Of a stretch of 64,000 nucleotides of DNA, positions 11,657-25,400 are shown piece after piece. Origin of the DNA: Paragordius varius (Eukaryota > Nematomorpha). Location: the NCBI GenBank assembly GCA_964247055.1, contig OZ176056.1, positions 7,378,001-7,442,000 of the forward strand, in the 5' to 3' direction. The first letter of the stretch is position 1, and the number at the start of each line of letters is the position of its first letter. A program made the translations under genes and the position numbers. Under the pieces are notes generated by a model. It ran no database searches. It was not told where the DNA came from and was given only the letters and a program-made list of their open reading frames with translations.

Positions 11657-12549
11657 TATATTATTTTATCTGAAAAGTACAGTATTGGAAAATAATCATT
11701 CTTAGATTGTTAAATACATATATATTAATTTTTCTACTGGTTCTTATTAAATATTATAATTTGCCCCCGATATGGAATAAATATTTCAACAATTGCTAAT
11801 TTATAAGTAATTTTGCATTTTTATCTTTACATTTTTGGGAGGAGGGGGGGGGCTCATTTTTTTCAATTTGGTGGGGTGTAAACAAAAAACGGTTGGGAAC
11901 CACTGATTTAAAAGATATACTTTGGCAGATATTAAAATTAACAATTAAATTTTACCCTAATTAAAACTCAATGAATTACATATGACTAGCGCCATTATAC
12001 TATTATAATAAACCAGATACCCTTTTTCTCAAGTAGAATGAAAAACATGTTAACAAATACAGCTATTCTGATGTCACAGTGTTGAAAAATCAATAGAAAT
12101 GAAATCAGTTTTGATAGATTTGACGATTTTAATTATAAAAATTTTATATTTTTGTATTTTCTAAAACATGGAAACAAACATTAATATACACACCTATGTA
12201 ATTATTGGCTAATTCAAAATATGTATTAAGGTAAAATATTTTTAAGTAAAATCTGGTGAAGTTATAAATAATTTATTATTTAAGTAAATTTATGATGTTT
12301 TACAAAAATTATGATAAATTACTAAACTCACCTCTATATCTATTTTTGCACGTTTTCTATTTTTAACTTAATCTTACGTTATTACTTTAAAATAATTTAA
12401 AAAGTTAGGTGGTTAGGTATCATATATTATATTATTTTGTTAAAATATGAAGGATAATATTAGAAAACTATATTTTGTCATCTGAGAAAACGCATTTTTC
12501 GTTCTCTAATGTCTTCTTTGTTAAAGTATTTGAGGAAATATATTGATTA
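11657..12549. other. Non-coding; a solo hAT-like end at about 11886-11905
   Basis: ACGGTTGGGAACCACTG is the reverse complement of a typical animal hAT terminus, and it is preceded by a G-run at 11843-11851. No matching left end was found, so this may be a truncated relic. Nothing else is seen. Confidence 0.35.
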
Positions 12550-12740
12550 CAGTATGCATTTTAATGGTTGCTTAGTTTACACTATAGTTGGACCCAATTT
12601 GCAACACAGTAGTGTATGGAAAAAAGAATAAATAAAAATGGTCTTATTTCATATTTTGTTGTTTTTTTCCATACATTACTGTGTTGCAAATTTCCCATCC
12701 ATAAGTGTGAAATATAAGCTACCATTAAAATGCATACTTG
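12550..12740. mobile_element. MITE of the CAGTATGCATTTTAATGG family, copy 2
   Basis: TA|CAGTATGCATTTTAATGGTT opens the element and AACCATT-like TACCATTAAAATGCATAC closes it. The arms share TTTGCAACACAGTAGTGTAT with the other copies. Confidence 0.8.
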
Positions 12741-13545
12741 GAAAATACATGAATTCATGTATTTATTTCTTAAGGAATAAATTATTGATTTGCAAATTGA
12801 GAAAATGTGCAAATTTAAGGGTCTAGTTAAGCATATTATCAAAAAAATAGATTCCTTTATAAAACTAGGCAAGTACATTCAATGGCAATGGATCCATATC
12901 TAACCGCTAAATGCATTGAAGAATGGGCATAGAAAAATATTTTGGTATATGTTAGGGATATGTTTATAAAAAATATTATTTTTTTGTTTTTCAGATTAAG
13001 TAACCATAATTAGAATGTTTAAAACTTTCAAAGTTATTGACTATATTTAATAATTGGATGGCAAAACATTTCTTTAATATCATAATTGTAGCTAAAATGG
13101 CAAAAAACTGTCATTAAACTCCTGTAAAATATCAAAATCGCGGATACTTTTAATAAGATGATATGCCATCATAAATATTTATGTTTTGTCAAAATAACCT
13201 CGGAAAACTTTGTCACACAAAAGTGAAAATCACTGCTCTATATAAAATAATAGATACCTGGGTAATAATTAAACCATATATTTTTGTAAACTAATAAAAT
13301 GAAATAAAATTTTAAACTTGAAACACAAGGTTCCTCCATAATAATCTCAATTTGTTAGTCATCAGTACTACACAATTATTTAAAATGGGGCTGGCTATTA
13401 GCATTCAAGTGTTTCTAATTTATTTGTATATACAAGTAGGACTAATTAGTTTATATATAAACCCTAATTTAAAAATATTACATTATAGTCACAAACAACT
13501 TAAGCAGTTAAAATATTTTACCAATGTAGCAAATTTTAATTTATA
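12741..13545. other. Non-coding stretch 3' of the SUMO-like gene
   Basis: No supported exon. A 75-codon ORF on the plus strand (13352-13579) has only AT-driven Leu/Ile/Tyr content and overlaps the 3' end of the gene on the other strand. Confidence 0.45.
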
Positions 13546-13551
13546 TTTATT
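13546..13551 (-). promoter_or_regulatory. Candidate polyadenylation signal of the SUMO-like gene
   Basis: AATAAA on the minus strand, about 47 bp after the stop codon at 13598. The motif is common by chance in such AT-rich DNA. Confidence 0.35.
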
Positions 13552-13597
13552 AATTTATATACATAAAACACAAAAATAAATTATGTCAATTTGCGTA

Positions 13598-14428
13598 TCA
13601 AAGTATTGTAGCATCGATAGAGTCTTCATTCTCGAGATCAAATTCCGAGATTTGGCAGTGCTTCGGTTCCAACACGATTCCATCAAAGCTTAGACTAATC
13701 TTATCGGGGTTATAACTGATGTGATTAGCAAACGATTCAATCAAATAGCCAATAGTGTCGGTTGAATAACAACCAACCTCAAAAATGGTAATGTCTTTTA
13801 CCGATTGCCATTTATATTGGATCCTAAGTTTTAGCGAATTATTTCGGTTAATTATGGATTCATCTGGGATAGATGTATTAGGAATATTTTCTTTATGGTC
13901 TGGGGTATTATAAATGCATTCGAGAAAATCTCCATTTTTAAGTTTCAACTGTTCGGGCGTTTTGAAAAAGGGAATATCTTTATTATGGTGTAATAGTCGG
14001 AAATCATTATATTTTGCATAGTTGTTTAATATGGCTTTACTGATATGATTTAAGGCTTTTTCATGAACGATAAGGTAGTCAAAAATCTTTTCAAGTTTTT
14101 CCGTGCAAAGTATGTCAACTTTGTGAATTACATTGTTATTTCCCATAAATCGCACAAACAATTTGTAATTGGTTAAATTCTCTAAAACTATTTCATCATT
14201 CTCGGGGACTAAAAGTGGTTCTTTGGTATCGAATTGAGTCAATAATTTATCAGCATCTTTCAACAGAGCAGAGAGATCATGTTCTTTCTTAAAATTTCGT
14301 TTATATTGCCGTTTAGGTTTTGTGAAAGAGGAATCGATATCAATAATTATCGGATTTTTAATCGTTTCAATTTCTTGCAACACTAAATCTTCCGGTTTTT
14401 GCTTTAATTTCATTTTTCTTGTCCTCAT
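13598..14428 (-). CDS. Rad60/NIP45-like protein with two tandem SUMO-like domains (276 aa)
   Basis: The single-exon frame begins at the first ATG (MRTRKMKLKQKP) and ends in TGA. The N-terminus (about 1-75) is basic and disordered. A first ubiquitin-fold domain is seen at about residues 80-172 (YKLFVRFMGNNNVIHKVDIL ... LRLKNGDFLE-type end, here LKLKNGDFLECIY). A second is at about 195-276, ending KISLSFDGIVLEP and ISEFDLENEDSIDATIL. That C-terminus matches the Rad60/Esc2/NIP45 SUMO-like pattern (L-x-F-D-G ... D-L-E-D-x-D-x-I-D). Family members (yeast Esc2, fission yeast Rad60, mammalian NFATC2IP) bind the SUMO E2 UBC9 through the second domain and act in genome stability. No di-Gly tail is present, as expected for a non-conjugated SUMO-like domain. 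The gene is divergent from B55 with a ~137-bp spacer. Family call fairly sure; orthology to NFATC2IP inferred. Confidence 0.8.
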   Translation of the reverse strand: MRTRKMKLKQKPEDLVLQEIETIKNPIIIDIDSSFTKPKRQYKRNFKKEHDLSALLKDADKLLTQFDTKEPLLVPENDEIVLENLTNYKLFVRFMGNNNVIHKVDILCTEKLEKIFDYLIVHEKALNHISKAILNNYAKYNDFRLLHHNKDIPFFKTPEQLKLKNGDFLECIYNTPDHKENIPNTSIPDESIINRNNSLKLRIQYKWQSVKDITIFEVGCYSTDTIGYLIESFANHISYNPDKISLSFDGIVLEPKHCQISEFDLENEDSIDATIL

Positions 14429-14565
14429 AATAATAAAAAGTAAATTTTTCAAAAATTTAAATTTTGTGATGGTTTCTTTTTCAGCTGTGACTCATTCACG
14501 CATATTTTTACTATATACGGGATGTTACTAAGGAGATTTAAAAAATAAGTAACAAAAGAATTCAA
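14429..14565. promoter_or_regulatory. Putative bidirectional promoter between the SUMO-like gene and B55
   Basis: This short spacer separates the two divergent start codons and must hold both 5' UTRs and promoters unless a 5' exon lies elsewhere. I see no clear TATA box that stands out from the AT background. Confidence 0.45.
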
Positions 14566-16599
14566 ATGGAAGGTTTTATTATGATTAATTAACTTAAATA
14601 TAGATGAAAAACAATGGTATTTTTCCCAAGTCAAAGGGAGTATTGATGAAGAAATGGTTACTGAAGGTAATTGTTGAAAATCTATTTTATAATTTTATTT
14701 GTAAATAATATTTTTTAGTCTGGTCCATATAAATTATCATAGAATTTGGAATTAATGTGTTATTTATGCGCAAACGCTGTTGCATCTATTTAAACGCAAA
14801 ACAGTGCTTTGTTTATATAATATTTCATATTTATTCTCAATCATAATATTTAAGCCAGAAAAAAATGTTTGTTCTTTTTGACAAATAATTTATTTATTTA
14901 TTTATTTTTTCATTGTTAAATAATACATATAGCGGATCTTATATCGACCGTTGAATTTAATCAAGATGGCAGATTGTTAGCCACGGGTGATAAAGGGGGA
15001 CGCATAGTAATTTTTCGAAGGGAAGAGAATTTGTCAAATTGCATTCAAAAACCAAATTATCCATATTACAAAAACTATGGTTCTGATACTCAAAATGCAT
15101 CACAAGTAAAAGTTTTTTTCACAGTTTGCTTTTTTTTTCTTGTAGCATGGAAAGGTTTTGCTTCGTAAATACAAGTAAAAAGTTAAAGTGTTAATTTTGC
15201 AAATATTGTTTTGAATGTTGAAAAATAAAGCCGTATTTTAAAGGTATAAGTAAGATTTGAGATTCCACCTATAAACTAATTATTTCATGCCGATTTTAAT
15301 CATTTTTTTGATCTTTAAAGGAGGCTGTAATGTTTAAGTTAACTAGTTTAAAGTTGACATTAACTCCCCACAAGAGAGTAATCAATACTTAAAAAAATCA
15401 TTTCTTATTGAATTATTAATTTTTTATATAATTTAATAAAATCAATGATTAATTTAAAAGAATTACTTTTAAATTATGTAATTTTGAAATTTCGAATTCT
15501 TATTTTACTATGGGGATAAGGAAAGGAACCCAATACATTAAAGTTAACCACAATTATAGATTTTATATATTTGGGTTTTGTATTTCGGTTTAAGGGACCT
15601 TTGTTTCAGGCTGAAAAATATAAAATTTTAAACAAACATGGTCGTTTTTTATAGAAAGATATCAGATTTTTTAATCTTTATATACCTTTTTTTACGTGAT
15701 TGTAAAATTAATCACCCAAACTTTTAGGGAATTAGATAGATTTTGAACATATTTCTAAAGTTTTTCATGAAATTTTGGAAGACTTTTTTTGTTAAAATTT
15801 TTTATTTTTTTTCTTAAAAGTTTATTCATATGTTACGACAATATAATTGAGTTTCAGACACCTTTTTTGGATTTTTACATATAAAATCATACATATATTT
15901 TTTCAATTTAATATATATATATATATATAGTCAAACAAAATTTTACCCTGTGAATACAATGTATATGCCACCTTCCAAAGCCACGAACCCGAATTCGATT
16001 ACCTCAAAAGTTTAGAGATTGAAGAAAAAATTAATCGTATTAAATGGTTAGCACCGAGATATCCTTCATACTTTTTGCTCACTACGAATGGTAACTTAGT
16101 TTTTTGACGATTTTTAGTTTTTTTATAAATTTTTTTTTGGGGGGAGGGGGGATTTTGGGAAAATTTTTTTAACTTTTTTTGGAGCGAAAATTTAATAGTT
16201 TTCAAAGATTATTTAATTTTTATATGAAAACCTAAGTTTGGAGCAAAAATGGTAAAACAAACTTTTTTATTTGAATTTTTTTCAAAATTTTTCATGGATA
16301 CTTTTTGCTTACTACTCTAATCAATGGGACAAATTTGATTTTTTTATCAGGTGTTTAGAGATTTTTTTGAGTTTAAGATTTTTATACTTTGTAAACTTTT
16401 TGATATTCTGTAAATATATATTTATGTAACAAAATTTTATTTACAAAAAAACGTCAAAAATAAACTTTTTTTTATATTTTAAATACTTTTTGCTCGATAG
16501 AAATGGTAAGTATTTTTTGTACAAATTGAATTCATTTCTTAATTGGGTATATTTTTTTTAATTTTTTAAAAAGTGTGTATATATATAAATCTAGTAAAT

Positions 16600-16651
<52 letters not shown>

Positions 16652-17257
16652 CATACATGAACTCTATACACAGATATTAAACAAATTTTTTTTTGCACTA
16701 AAATCTATACACCCCAGATAAAACTATAAAGCTGTGGAAAATAATGGAACGTGACAAAAAATTTGAAGGTTTCAACGTAAAAGATGAAACTGGTTCGTTT
16801 GTGACAACAGCTGACACATCAACTAACGCGACAACACATCATTATAATTACCCAAGGCGACATATAAAAGCTCTCATTGTTCCACGTATAAAATCGACCG
16901 AACTAATGGTGATTTATTTAAAAATACCTTTTTTTTTAAAGATTTATCTGGTATTTAAATTTAGTTAAATTGATGGGTTATTATAAGGAATAGTGTAATA
17001 TAATCCAATTTTAATGTTGAAAAGTTATAATTATGATTTATTTAAAATTACCTTTTTTTAATGATTTATCTGTTGGTATTGATTAAAATTTAGTTTGGGT
17101 TTTGAAATATGATTTTCAATGTTAAAAATTCATAATTGTACTATGTATAAAATCGACCGAACTTATGGTGATTTATTTAAATATACCTTTTTTAGAGATT
17201 TATCTGTTGGTATTTAAATTTAGTTAAATTGCATGGGTTATTATAAGGAATAATGTA

Positions 17258-17288
<31 letters not shown>

Positions 17289-19544
17289 TATCAATGTTAA
17301 ATAATTGTACTATGTATCAAATTGACAGAACTAATGGTTTTTATACATCTTTTATATAATGATTAAAATTTAGTTTGGGTTTAAAATTGCATGGGTTTTT
17401 ATAAGGAATTATATGAAATATATATATGATTTTTTCAATGTTGAAAAGTTATAATTGTACTATGTATAAAATCGACAGAACTTATGGTTTTTATACATCT
17501 TTTTTTTTATATTGATTAAAATTTAGTTTGGGGTGTATGAAATTGCATGTGTTATTATAAGGAATAATGTAATATATATATGATTTTCAATGTTAAATAA
17601 TTGTACTATGAATAAAATCGACCGAACTAATGGTGATTTATTTAAAAATACATTTTTTTATAAAGATTTATCTGTTGGTATTGATTAAAATTTAGTTTGG
17701 GTTTGAAATTGCATGGGTTATTGTAAAGATTAATGTGACATATATATGATTTTTTCAATGTTGAAAATTTATAATTGTGCTATGTATAAAATCGACAGAA
17801 CTAATGGTGATTTATTTAAAAATACATTTTTTTATAAAGATTTATCTGTTGGTATTGATTAAAATTTAGTTTGGGTTTGAAATTGCATGATTTATTATAA
17901 GGAATAATGTTATATATGAATTTAAATGTTTAAAATATATAATTGTACTATGTATCGAATTGACAGAACTAATGGTGATTTATTTAAAAATACCTTTTTT
18001 TAAAAAAGATTTATCTGTTGGTATTGATTAAAATTTAGTTTGGGTTTGCAATTGCATGGGTTTTTATAAGGAATTATATGAAATATATATATGAATTTCA
18101 ATTTTAAATAATTGTACTATGCAAATCGACAGAACTAATGGTGATTTTTTCAAAAATACATTTTTTTATAAAGATTTATCTGGTATTTAAATTTACTTAA
18201 ATTGCATGGCTTATTATAAGGAATTTTGTAAAATATATATGATTTTTAATGTTAAAAAGTTATAATTATGATTTATTTAAAAATACATTTTTTTATAAAG
18301 ATTTATCTGTTGGTATTGATTAAAATTTAATTTGGGTGTGAAATTAAATGGGTTATTATAAGGAATTATGTAAAATATATAATCAATGTTAAAAAGTTAT
18401 AATTGTGCTATGTATCAAATTGACAGAACTAATGGTGATTTATTTAAAAATACATTTTTTTATAATGATTTATCTGGTATTTAAATTTAGTTAAATTGCA
18501 TGGGTTATTGTAAAGATTAAATGTAATATAACCCAATTTTAATGTTGAAAATTTATAATTGTGCTACAAATTGACAAACTAATGGTTTTCATACTTTTTT
18601 ATAAAGATTTATTTGTGGGTATTGATTAAAATTTCATTTGGGTGTGAAATTGCATGGGTTATTATAAGGAATAATGTTATATGTATGAATTTAAATGTTG
18701 AAAATTTATAATTGTACTATATAAAATCGACCGAACTAATGGTTTTTCTTTTTTATAATGATTAAAATTTAGTTTGGGTGTGAAATTGAATGGGTTATTA
18801 TAAGAAATAATGTAATATATATATGATTTTTTCAATGTTGAAAATTTATTGTACTATGTTTCAAATCGACAGAAATAATGGTTTTTATACTTTATACATC
18901 TTTTATAATGATTAAATTTAATTTGGGTTTTTAAATTGCCAGGGTTATTATAAGGAATAATGTAATATATATATGAATTTAAATGTTGAAAAGTTATAAT
19001 TGTACTATGTATAAAATCGACCGAGCTAATGGTTATTATACTTTTTTATAATGATTAAAATTTAATTTGGGTTTGAAATTGCATGATTTATTATAAGGAA
19101 TAATGTAATATATATATGATTTTCAAATGTTGAAAATTTATAATTGTACTATGTATCAAATTGACATAATTAATGGTAATTTTTTTCAAAAATACCTTTT
19201 TTTTAAAGATTTATTTGTTGGTATTGATTAAAATTTAATTTGGGTGTGAAATGAATGGATTATAAGATATAAAATCTATATGAATTTTAATGTTAAATAA
19301 TTGTGCTATGTATAAAATCGACCGAACTAATGGTTTTTATACTTTTTTTATAAAGATTTATTCATTAAAATTTAATTTGGGTTTGAAATTGCATGGGTTT
19401 TTATAAGGAATAATGTAATATATGATCAATGTTACAAAGTGATAATTATGATTTAAAATACCTTTTTTTTAAAGATTTATATGTTGGTATTGATTAAAAT
19501 TTAATTTGGGTGTGATATTGCATGGGTTATTATAAGAAATAATG

Positions 19545-19595
<51 letters not shown>

Positions 19596-20300
19596 TTTCA
19601 AATGTTGAAAATTTATAATTGTACTATGTATTAAATTGACAGAACTAATGGTTTTTATACTTCTTTTATAATGATTAAAATTTAATTTGGGTGTGAAATT
19701 GCATGGGTTATTATAAGGAATAATGTAATATATGATCAATGTTAAAAAGTTATAATTATGATTTATTTAAAAATACCTTTTTTTTAAAGATTTATATGTT
19801 GATATTGATTAAAATTTAATTTGGGTTTGCAATTGCATGGGTTATTGTAAGGAATTATATGAAATATATAATCAATGTTAAAATATAATTGTGCCACGTA
19901 TAAAATCGACCGAACTTATGGTTTTTATACTTTTTTATAATGATTTAAATTTAGTTTGGGGTGTGAAATTGCATGGGTTATTATAAGGAATTATATGAAA
20001 TATATATATGATTTTTTCAATGTTGAAAAGTTATAATTATGATTTATTTGAAAATACTTTTTTTTAAAGATTTATCTGTTGGTATGGATTAAAATTTAAT
20101 TTGGATGTGAAATTGCATGGGTTATTATATGGAATAATGTAATATATATATGAATTTCAATGTTGAAAATTTATAATTGTGCTATGTATCATATTGACAG
20201 AACTAGTGGTTTTTATACTTTTTTATAAAGATTTATTTGTGGGTATTGATTAAAATTTAATTAGGGTGTGATATTGCATGGGTTATTATAAGAAATAATG

Positions 20301-20344
<44 letters not shown>

Positions 20345-22385
20345 ATTTAATGTTGAACAACTAATGGTGATTTTTTAAAAATACATTTTTAGCCTTTTGT
20401 AATGATTACTTTATGATGATTTTTATGGTATTGAGATTGGGGTATAAACACCATATTGTAAGGACTTGATGAATTATTAGAAATTTGAATTAAAAACATA
20501 TATGGTGATCCCACGTATAAAATTGACACAACTAATGATAATTTTTTAAACAATATTCAAAATTTTTTAGCTTTTATAAATTTAAGTATTCAGTTACATT
20601 GTAACTAAATGTATTCAGGAAATTTTAATGTTTCATAATGGTAATTTACTCTTGTAAAATTATACCAAACACCATTTACGATTCAAATTTACTCTAAAAA
20701 TAAATTATGTGTTTTGAGGCTTAAATAACTCATTATTATTAATGTAAAATATATCTTTATGGCTTAGATTATTGTTTTTTCAGTAGCTTTTTAATTATAA
20801 ACAAAATTTAATTTTTTCTTTAAAATATCAAAAAATATAGGTAATTTTTAATTTTAACAACAGTTAATTTATTTTATGATTGAATTTAATTGTTTGAGGG
20901 TTTTTGAATAGTTTAATTTTGAAGTGCTAATTATGTATCTCACAGGCCAATTGTTTTTTTTACACACAATATACTTTTGAAGTAATTTTTTATTTATAAA
21001 ATTGAATAAAGACAAAATGCATAAAACAAACACTAAAAATTGAGAGAATTACGCATTATATATTATAAATTTATATAAAATTAAACTAAAATGCGTATAT
21101 GATAATTATATAAATTTCAAATTCATTTCATTTTTTTTCGAAAAAGATTTTACAATAAAAGTCGAAAATTCAAATTTATATTTTTATCATATACGCATTT
21201 TAGCCTAATTTTAAATAAAAATAAAAACACTAAAAGACTAGTATTTCTTTTTTCAAAATAAAAAAATCCATATTGAAATGATTTTTATTCCATTTAAATA
21301 TGACCTATATGATTTTAGCATACATTTTTTTGCAACTCCCCCAAAATTATACGGTTTATCCCTATATTTTAGGTTTAAATATAAGTATATGGTTGACTTG
21401 ATTGGTTTTAATTAAAAGTATTTATATTTTTACTTATTAAGGTCACAGGTTTGATTGATTGATTGATGGATAGGTTACTGATGTTATTTTATTTCTTATA
21501 TATATTAGTTGATTGATAAAATATAATAATTTTATTTAATGGAACTAAATTTTACTTTTCTCATATCGATTTATCAACTTAAGTTTTAATATTAATTTTG
21601 AAGAAAATTAAATTTTATTTTTTTCCATCAGCTAAAAATATCTTTTTTTTCTTCAAAGGTCGAAGCTAGTCTAAAACGTATCTATGCAAATGCTCACACC
21701 TATCACATAAACTCCATCAGTGTTAATAGTGATCAGGAAACGTTTTTATCTGCCGATGATTTGAGAATCAATCTCTGGAACTTGGCATGTGACAATGTTT
21801 CATTCAGTAAACTCTATGATGTTTTAGTTTTAGTTTTTTATCTTTTTAACATTTTTAAAGTTTTAAAACTTTTAAAATTTATTCAATTACTTTCTAATGT
21901 GGTTGTTAAATTTTGTCTTTTGTTGTCATATGGTAAAATAATTTACCTAAATATTAATTAATCTCAAACATTTACATGAATATATGCCATTAATTGCATT
22001 AATAAAGGTATATTTTGTGACTTGATCAGTATGTATTTACAATAAAAATTGAAATTATACGGACAAAACGTAAAAATATATAGACCAATATTTTTTTCTA
22101 AAAGACAATGATACTTAAAACTTGATTTTTTAAATATAACTCATTGTCAGGAATCAAAAATAAGTATTGAAACCTTTCATTCCAATATAATTGTTCTTTT
22201 TTGTTTTCATAAGTAAAAAAACCTAAAATTAATAATAATGTTTATTAGTAAGTCATAAATTAATCGAGCTTAATATTTAATTAAATTAGAATGGTGTTTT
22301 TGTGATCGTAAACCGAACAAAAAAGCCATATATTATGCTTGTTTTTATATTATATATCTATATTCAATTTTTAACAAATTAAACG

Positions 22386-22421
<36 letters not shown>

Positions 22422-25400
22422 AAGTATTCATATTAATAGTTGCTTATTTGACACTATATAGTTTGGTAATTTGTCAACACATATGGAAAAAAAGAAAAGA
22501 AATAATTGTATATTCCAACATTTTGTTGTTTTTTTACATACATTACTGTGTTGCAAATTGTCCAACTATATGTGAAAAAAGCAACCATTTAAATGCATAC
22601 TGTATATAAAAATCTGAAAATCATATTGAAAACCAGATCATATAATATCGGTGATATTCAAACATCCTCTCTTGAAACATATTTTTCCGAATAACTAATT
22701 TAATTATTATATGGATTCTTTATACGTCGTTTTTAATAATTTTTATCTCTTAAACCCCCCCCCCCCTCCCCCCTGCTAAAAAGACGACCTCTTTCAAATT
22801 AATTTTATGATATCTTAATCAGATATTATTGTTAATCTTAGGACGTCTCTTGAAACATTTTTTGGACTTAAAAAACCATAAATTAAATTAATCATCTGTT
22901 GATCTTGAGACGTATCATATCAAAAATAACCTTTTGATGTCCTAATTCCATAATAAATATACATTGATCAATCAATTTTTACAATTTTTACAAAAAAAAT
23001 TTTGAATAAACCCCAGAAAAATTTAAAACTATAACTTTAATCTAATGATATTATAATGGTAGATATAGTTGATCTTAAACCACATAACCTTTTGATGTCC
23101 TAATTACATAATAAATATGATGAATCAATTTTTACAATTTTTACAATTTTTACAAAATTTTTTTTGAATAAACCCCGTAAAAATTTGAAACAATAACTTT
23201 AATCTACTGATATTATAATGGTAGATATAGTTGATCTTAAACCACATAACCTTTTTATGTCCTAAAAACTTAATAAATATACATTGATGAATCTATTTTT
23301 ACAATTTTTTTTGATTAAACTCCGGAAAAATTTGTAACCATAAATTTAATCTAATGATATTATAAACGTAGATATAGTTGATCTTAAACCACATAACCTT
23401 TTGATGTCCTAAAAATACATAATAAATATACATTGGATGAATCAATTTTTACAATTTTTTTTTTGAATAAACCCCGTAAAAATTTAAAACCATAACTTTA
23501 ATCTAATGATATTATAATGGTAGATATAGTTGATCTTAAACCACAAAATATGGAGGATTTGAGTGAAGTTATCACGTCGGCAGAAATGCACCCCACACTA
23601 TGTAACCTATTCATTTATGCTACCAGTAAGGGTCTAATTCGCCTTTGTGATATGAGGGATAGAGCCCTTTGTGATTCCCATGCTAAATGTAAGGGGGGGA
23701 CATTTTTTTTTGCTTTAAAATAAAAAAAAGTTTTTTTGGCTGTGGTATTTACAGTAAAATTTGAAATTATAAATGACAAATATTTTTTTCTAAAAGACAA
23801 CCCTACTTTTTAAACCTTAATTTTTTCATGATTAAACTCTTTGATTACATTTTCAAATAATGTAATTGAGTGTTAAAACAATTTACCTACCTAATCCCTA
23901 TTTTGAAACCCAAAACAATAAGTTATATTTGAATAAATTGAATTTGAAAAAATATGGGTGTTTTGTAGAAAAAAATGTGTGTCCATATATTTTCACGTTT
24001 TGCCCGTATAATTTCAATTTTTACTGTAAGTTTTTTTAGGCAATATGTTTGAATTTTTAGATATTATAGTTTATTTTACAATTTTTTTCTAAGTTTATAA
24101 GTAATTTTTGACACAAAACTCTTCTCTATAACAATTAATAATGAAGGTAGTCTTATATGTTTTTTTATGTTATTTGAGTTGAGTTTTGAACTTCTTATTT
24201 AATATTTTTATTTTGAGGCATATATATTTTTATTTATATCTTTATTTTTTGCAAAAACGCTGCTAATTAGATCAACATTTATAAACAACTGACCAATTTT
24301 TTACATTCTGTCATATCAAATATTTTATGTTTTGCATCATATTTAGTTTTTTTTGCCAATTTTAATATGCATGTAACATTATTTCAATTTTATATAATAT
24401 ATTTAACGTGATCTAACAATAATACACAAAACAAACTACAAATCTCTAAAGATACCTAATATTTAACTTTAAATTTTTAATGTGCATTTTTTTTATATAA
24501 CTAGTGTTTAGAATTGTCAAACATACGTTTTTACTTGATTTTGCTTTGTTTTTAATTGTTTACAATAAATATTATTATTTTAAGGCTTAAAAATGCGCAT
24601 ATTAAAAGTTGACATATCAAACATCATAACAATTAAATACAAAGTAAAATCAATCAAAAATGTATGTTTGACACTTTTAAACATACATGACTGTATATTA
24701 CTAGTGTTTGAAGATTTAAAGAATAGCAATAATAATAATAATTCAAATTCCCCTCTCAACAACAATATAAATAATAATACATCATCGGCCAATTTCATGT
24801 CAAAATCATTTTTCAATGAAATCATTAGTAGTGTTTCGGATGTCCGCTTTGCACCACATAACCAAGATCGATTTGCTACGCGAGATTATTTAAACATAAA
24901 AGTATGAATAACTTTTTTTTTTAATTCATAAATTTTATTGATATTAAGAATGAGAATAAGAATGATCAAATATATTATATAAGCTTTTGAAAAAAATTAC
25001 TCCTTATAGAAATTTCTTGTGAAAACAATGTAACTTTTGTTTAAAATGTGCGAATATATATATGTGCCTCCTAAAAAATATTTCAAATCGATAGTGCGTC
25101 GTTATATGAGCTAACACACAAAATACCGAATGAAAATTTTAAGGAATTTCAGACGTAAATGATGTATATTAATGTGTAATAAAGTTAAAACATGGCAAAA
25201 TAAAAAAGTCCTTTGGAGTTAATAAATTAGGTCTTTTTAGAAAAAATTACCTATATCTTTTGATACTCATTTTTTTATAATGAAAGAATTATAAATTTGT
25301 TTAAAATGCAAATATATATGCCATAAAAATATTTTATATCAAAAGTGAGTTGGAATAGCTTAGAAACATTGAAATATTTAAGGGGGTGTGAATATCAGGT

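Noticed and set aside
14449-14634. 61-codon minus-strand ORF ([11 protein letters not shown]...) upstream of the SUMO-like gene
   Set aside because: Antisense to B55 exon 2, with no continuity or splice signal into the SUMO-like frame.
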